DNA of 64,000 nt from Pseudonocardia asaccharolytica DSM 44247 = NBRC 16224 (GTDB lineage: Bacteria > Actinomycetota > Actinomycetes > Mycobacteriales > Pseudonocardiaceae), in contig NZ_AUII01000012.1 in the NCBI RefSeq assembly GCF_000423625.1, positions 61,756 to 125,755 on the forward strand, given 5' to 3'. Made by a program: the position numbers and the translations under genes. Each line of letters opens with the position of its first letter. Positions within the stretch are counted from its first letter, which is position 1. The notes below the pieces were generated by a model. That model worked only from the letters and a program-made list of their open reading frames with translations, made no database searches and was not told the DNA's origin. Shown piece after piece: positions 63,527 to 64,000 of the stretch.

Positions 63527-63924
63527 TTGCTCGCGTCGGAAAGGCTCGCCATCGGGCTCGCTACGGCCACCGCGCTCGGACTCGGTGTCACGACTCCGGC
63601 CTCGGCCGCGACGTCTGCGGCAGAGGGCCTGCCCTCATGTCTTGATCATCAATGGGTCGGTGACGCGGGCGTCATCAATGTTCGGACCGGTCCGAGCCGG
63701 ACGATCGCCTGGAACGTGCGTGATCACACGGACAATGGCGGGCTTTGGGTGGCGCTGGTTTCGTGGATGATCGCCAGGTCGACAACAAGACCCAGAACTA
63801 CAATCCTCATGGAAGTGTCAGCCCACTGGACTCCCGTCCGGGATCGATCTTCCGCCTCGACATCACGCATACGGACACCCAGGGAAGGACCTCTCACAGT
63901 GAGCGTTTCTCAGTAGCGGCATGA
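63527..63924 (+). pseudogene. Small secreted protein interrupted by a one-base deletion
   Basis: From TTG 63527 a signal peptide (about 27 residues, ending ASA) leads to a mature part CLDHQWVGDAGVINVRTGP...NGGLWVALV. At about 63755-63760 the reading must drop back by one base, then continues cleanly as GFVDDRQVDNKTQNYNPHGS...SERFSVAA to TGA 63922-63924. Restoring one G at CTGGTTT joins the two into about 132 residues. It may be a true mutation or a sequencing error. The family is unrecognised. A beta-sandwich-like secreted protein is likely. Confidence 0.65.
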
Positions 63925-64000
63925 TCATGTTGTTCTGTCGTGTTCGATGTGCAGTAGCACGAGCGCGGCGGCGGTGATGTCGCCGATCCGCCACGGGCAC
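63925..64000 (-). CDS. Possible transposase C-terminus, cut by the window edge
   Basis: A minus-strand frame entering from the right edge reads CPWRIGDITAAALVLL and ends HIEHDRTT before TGA at 63925-63927. The ending resembles C-terminal tails of actinobacterial transposases, but only 25 codons are visible. The frameshifted secreted protein next to it would fit an IS-disturbed neighbourhood. Confidence 0.4.
   Translation of the reverse strand, partial: CPWRIGDITAAALVLLHIEHDRTT

Overview
The window is high-GC DNA from an actinobacterium, most likely a member of the Pseudonocardiaceae (inference). The support is a chromosomal gene order shared with mycobacteria and relatives: tRNA-Leu(CAA), an ANTAR response regulator (PdtaR/Rv1626 type), rpsA, a coaE-GrpB fusion, a divergent DUF402 gene, uvrB and a GT87 mannosyltransferase. 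Several genes also have TANNNT boxes six or seven bases before a GTG/ATG start, which is the actinobacterial leaderless-mRNA layout.

Region 1 (1-18395) is the right-hand end of a siphovirus-type prophage, integrated next to or in the 3' end of tRNA-Leu. All prophage genes but the integrase read rightward and are tightly packed, mostly by 1-4 base stop/start overlaps. The order is the end of a tail chaperone, a tape measure protein with two built-in murein-cleaving domains, four to five minor tail proteins, and then an unusual envelope cassette. The cassette holds an Rpf-like/LysM protein, a GH16 lipoprotein, small membrane proteins, a secreted helical protein and a class F sortase. It is followed by an amidase endolysin, two holin candidates, small late proteins (one low-GC and frameshifted), a tail-fibre-like protein with about 18 copies of a 24-residue repeat, and the convergent tyrosine integrase. 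Head, early and immunity genes lie off the left edge.

Region 2 (18396-30671) has pdtaR, an insertion sequence with perfect 30-bp terminal repeats and a frameshifted transposase, and a complete branched-chain amino-acid ABC transporter operon (livKHMGF). It continues with a thioesterase, a decayed hydrolase fragment, a PEP-mutase/isocitrate-lyase family enzyme, a methyltransferase and rpsA with a strong terminator. No polA is visible between pdtaR and rpsA, where related genomes often carry it.

Region 3 (30672-46196) has a lipoprotein, coaE, an ECF sigma factor with a membrane partner, DUF402, uvrB behind a promoter that fits the PafBC-dependent DNA-damage motif, GT87 and a ferric-reductase-like flavocytochrome. 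A cluster of secreted or lipid-anchored proteins and a GAF protein follow, then a DoxX/TetR divergent pair with a clear operator and a LysR/EamA pair.

Region 4 (46197-50740) is an acetoin dehydrogenase operon (acoX-acoA-acoB-acoC). A 21-codon relic of a short-chain dehydrogenase is translationally wedged between acoX and acoA, and the operon ends in a perfect 25-bp hairpin that contains the acoC stop codon. A sister hairpin lies at 54203-54250.

Region 5 (50741-64000) has an MFS/methyltransferase operon, an alpha/beta-hydrolase-LuxR fusion, and an ABC system whose ATPase is fused to an extracellular S15-like hydrolase. It then has a TerC family protein behind a probable yybP-ykoY manganese riboswitch, an FKBP, a DHA2 exporter, an S9 peptidase, a frameshifted small secreted protein and the tail of a possible transposase.
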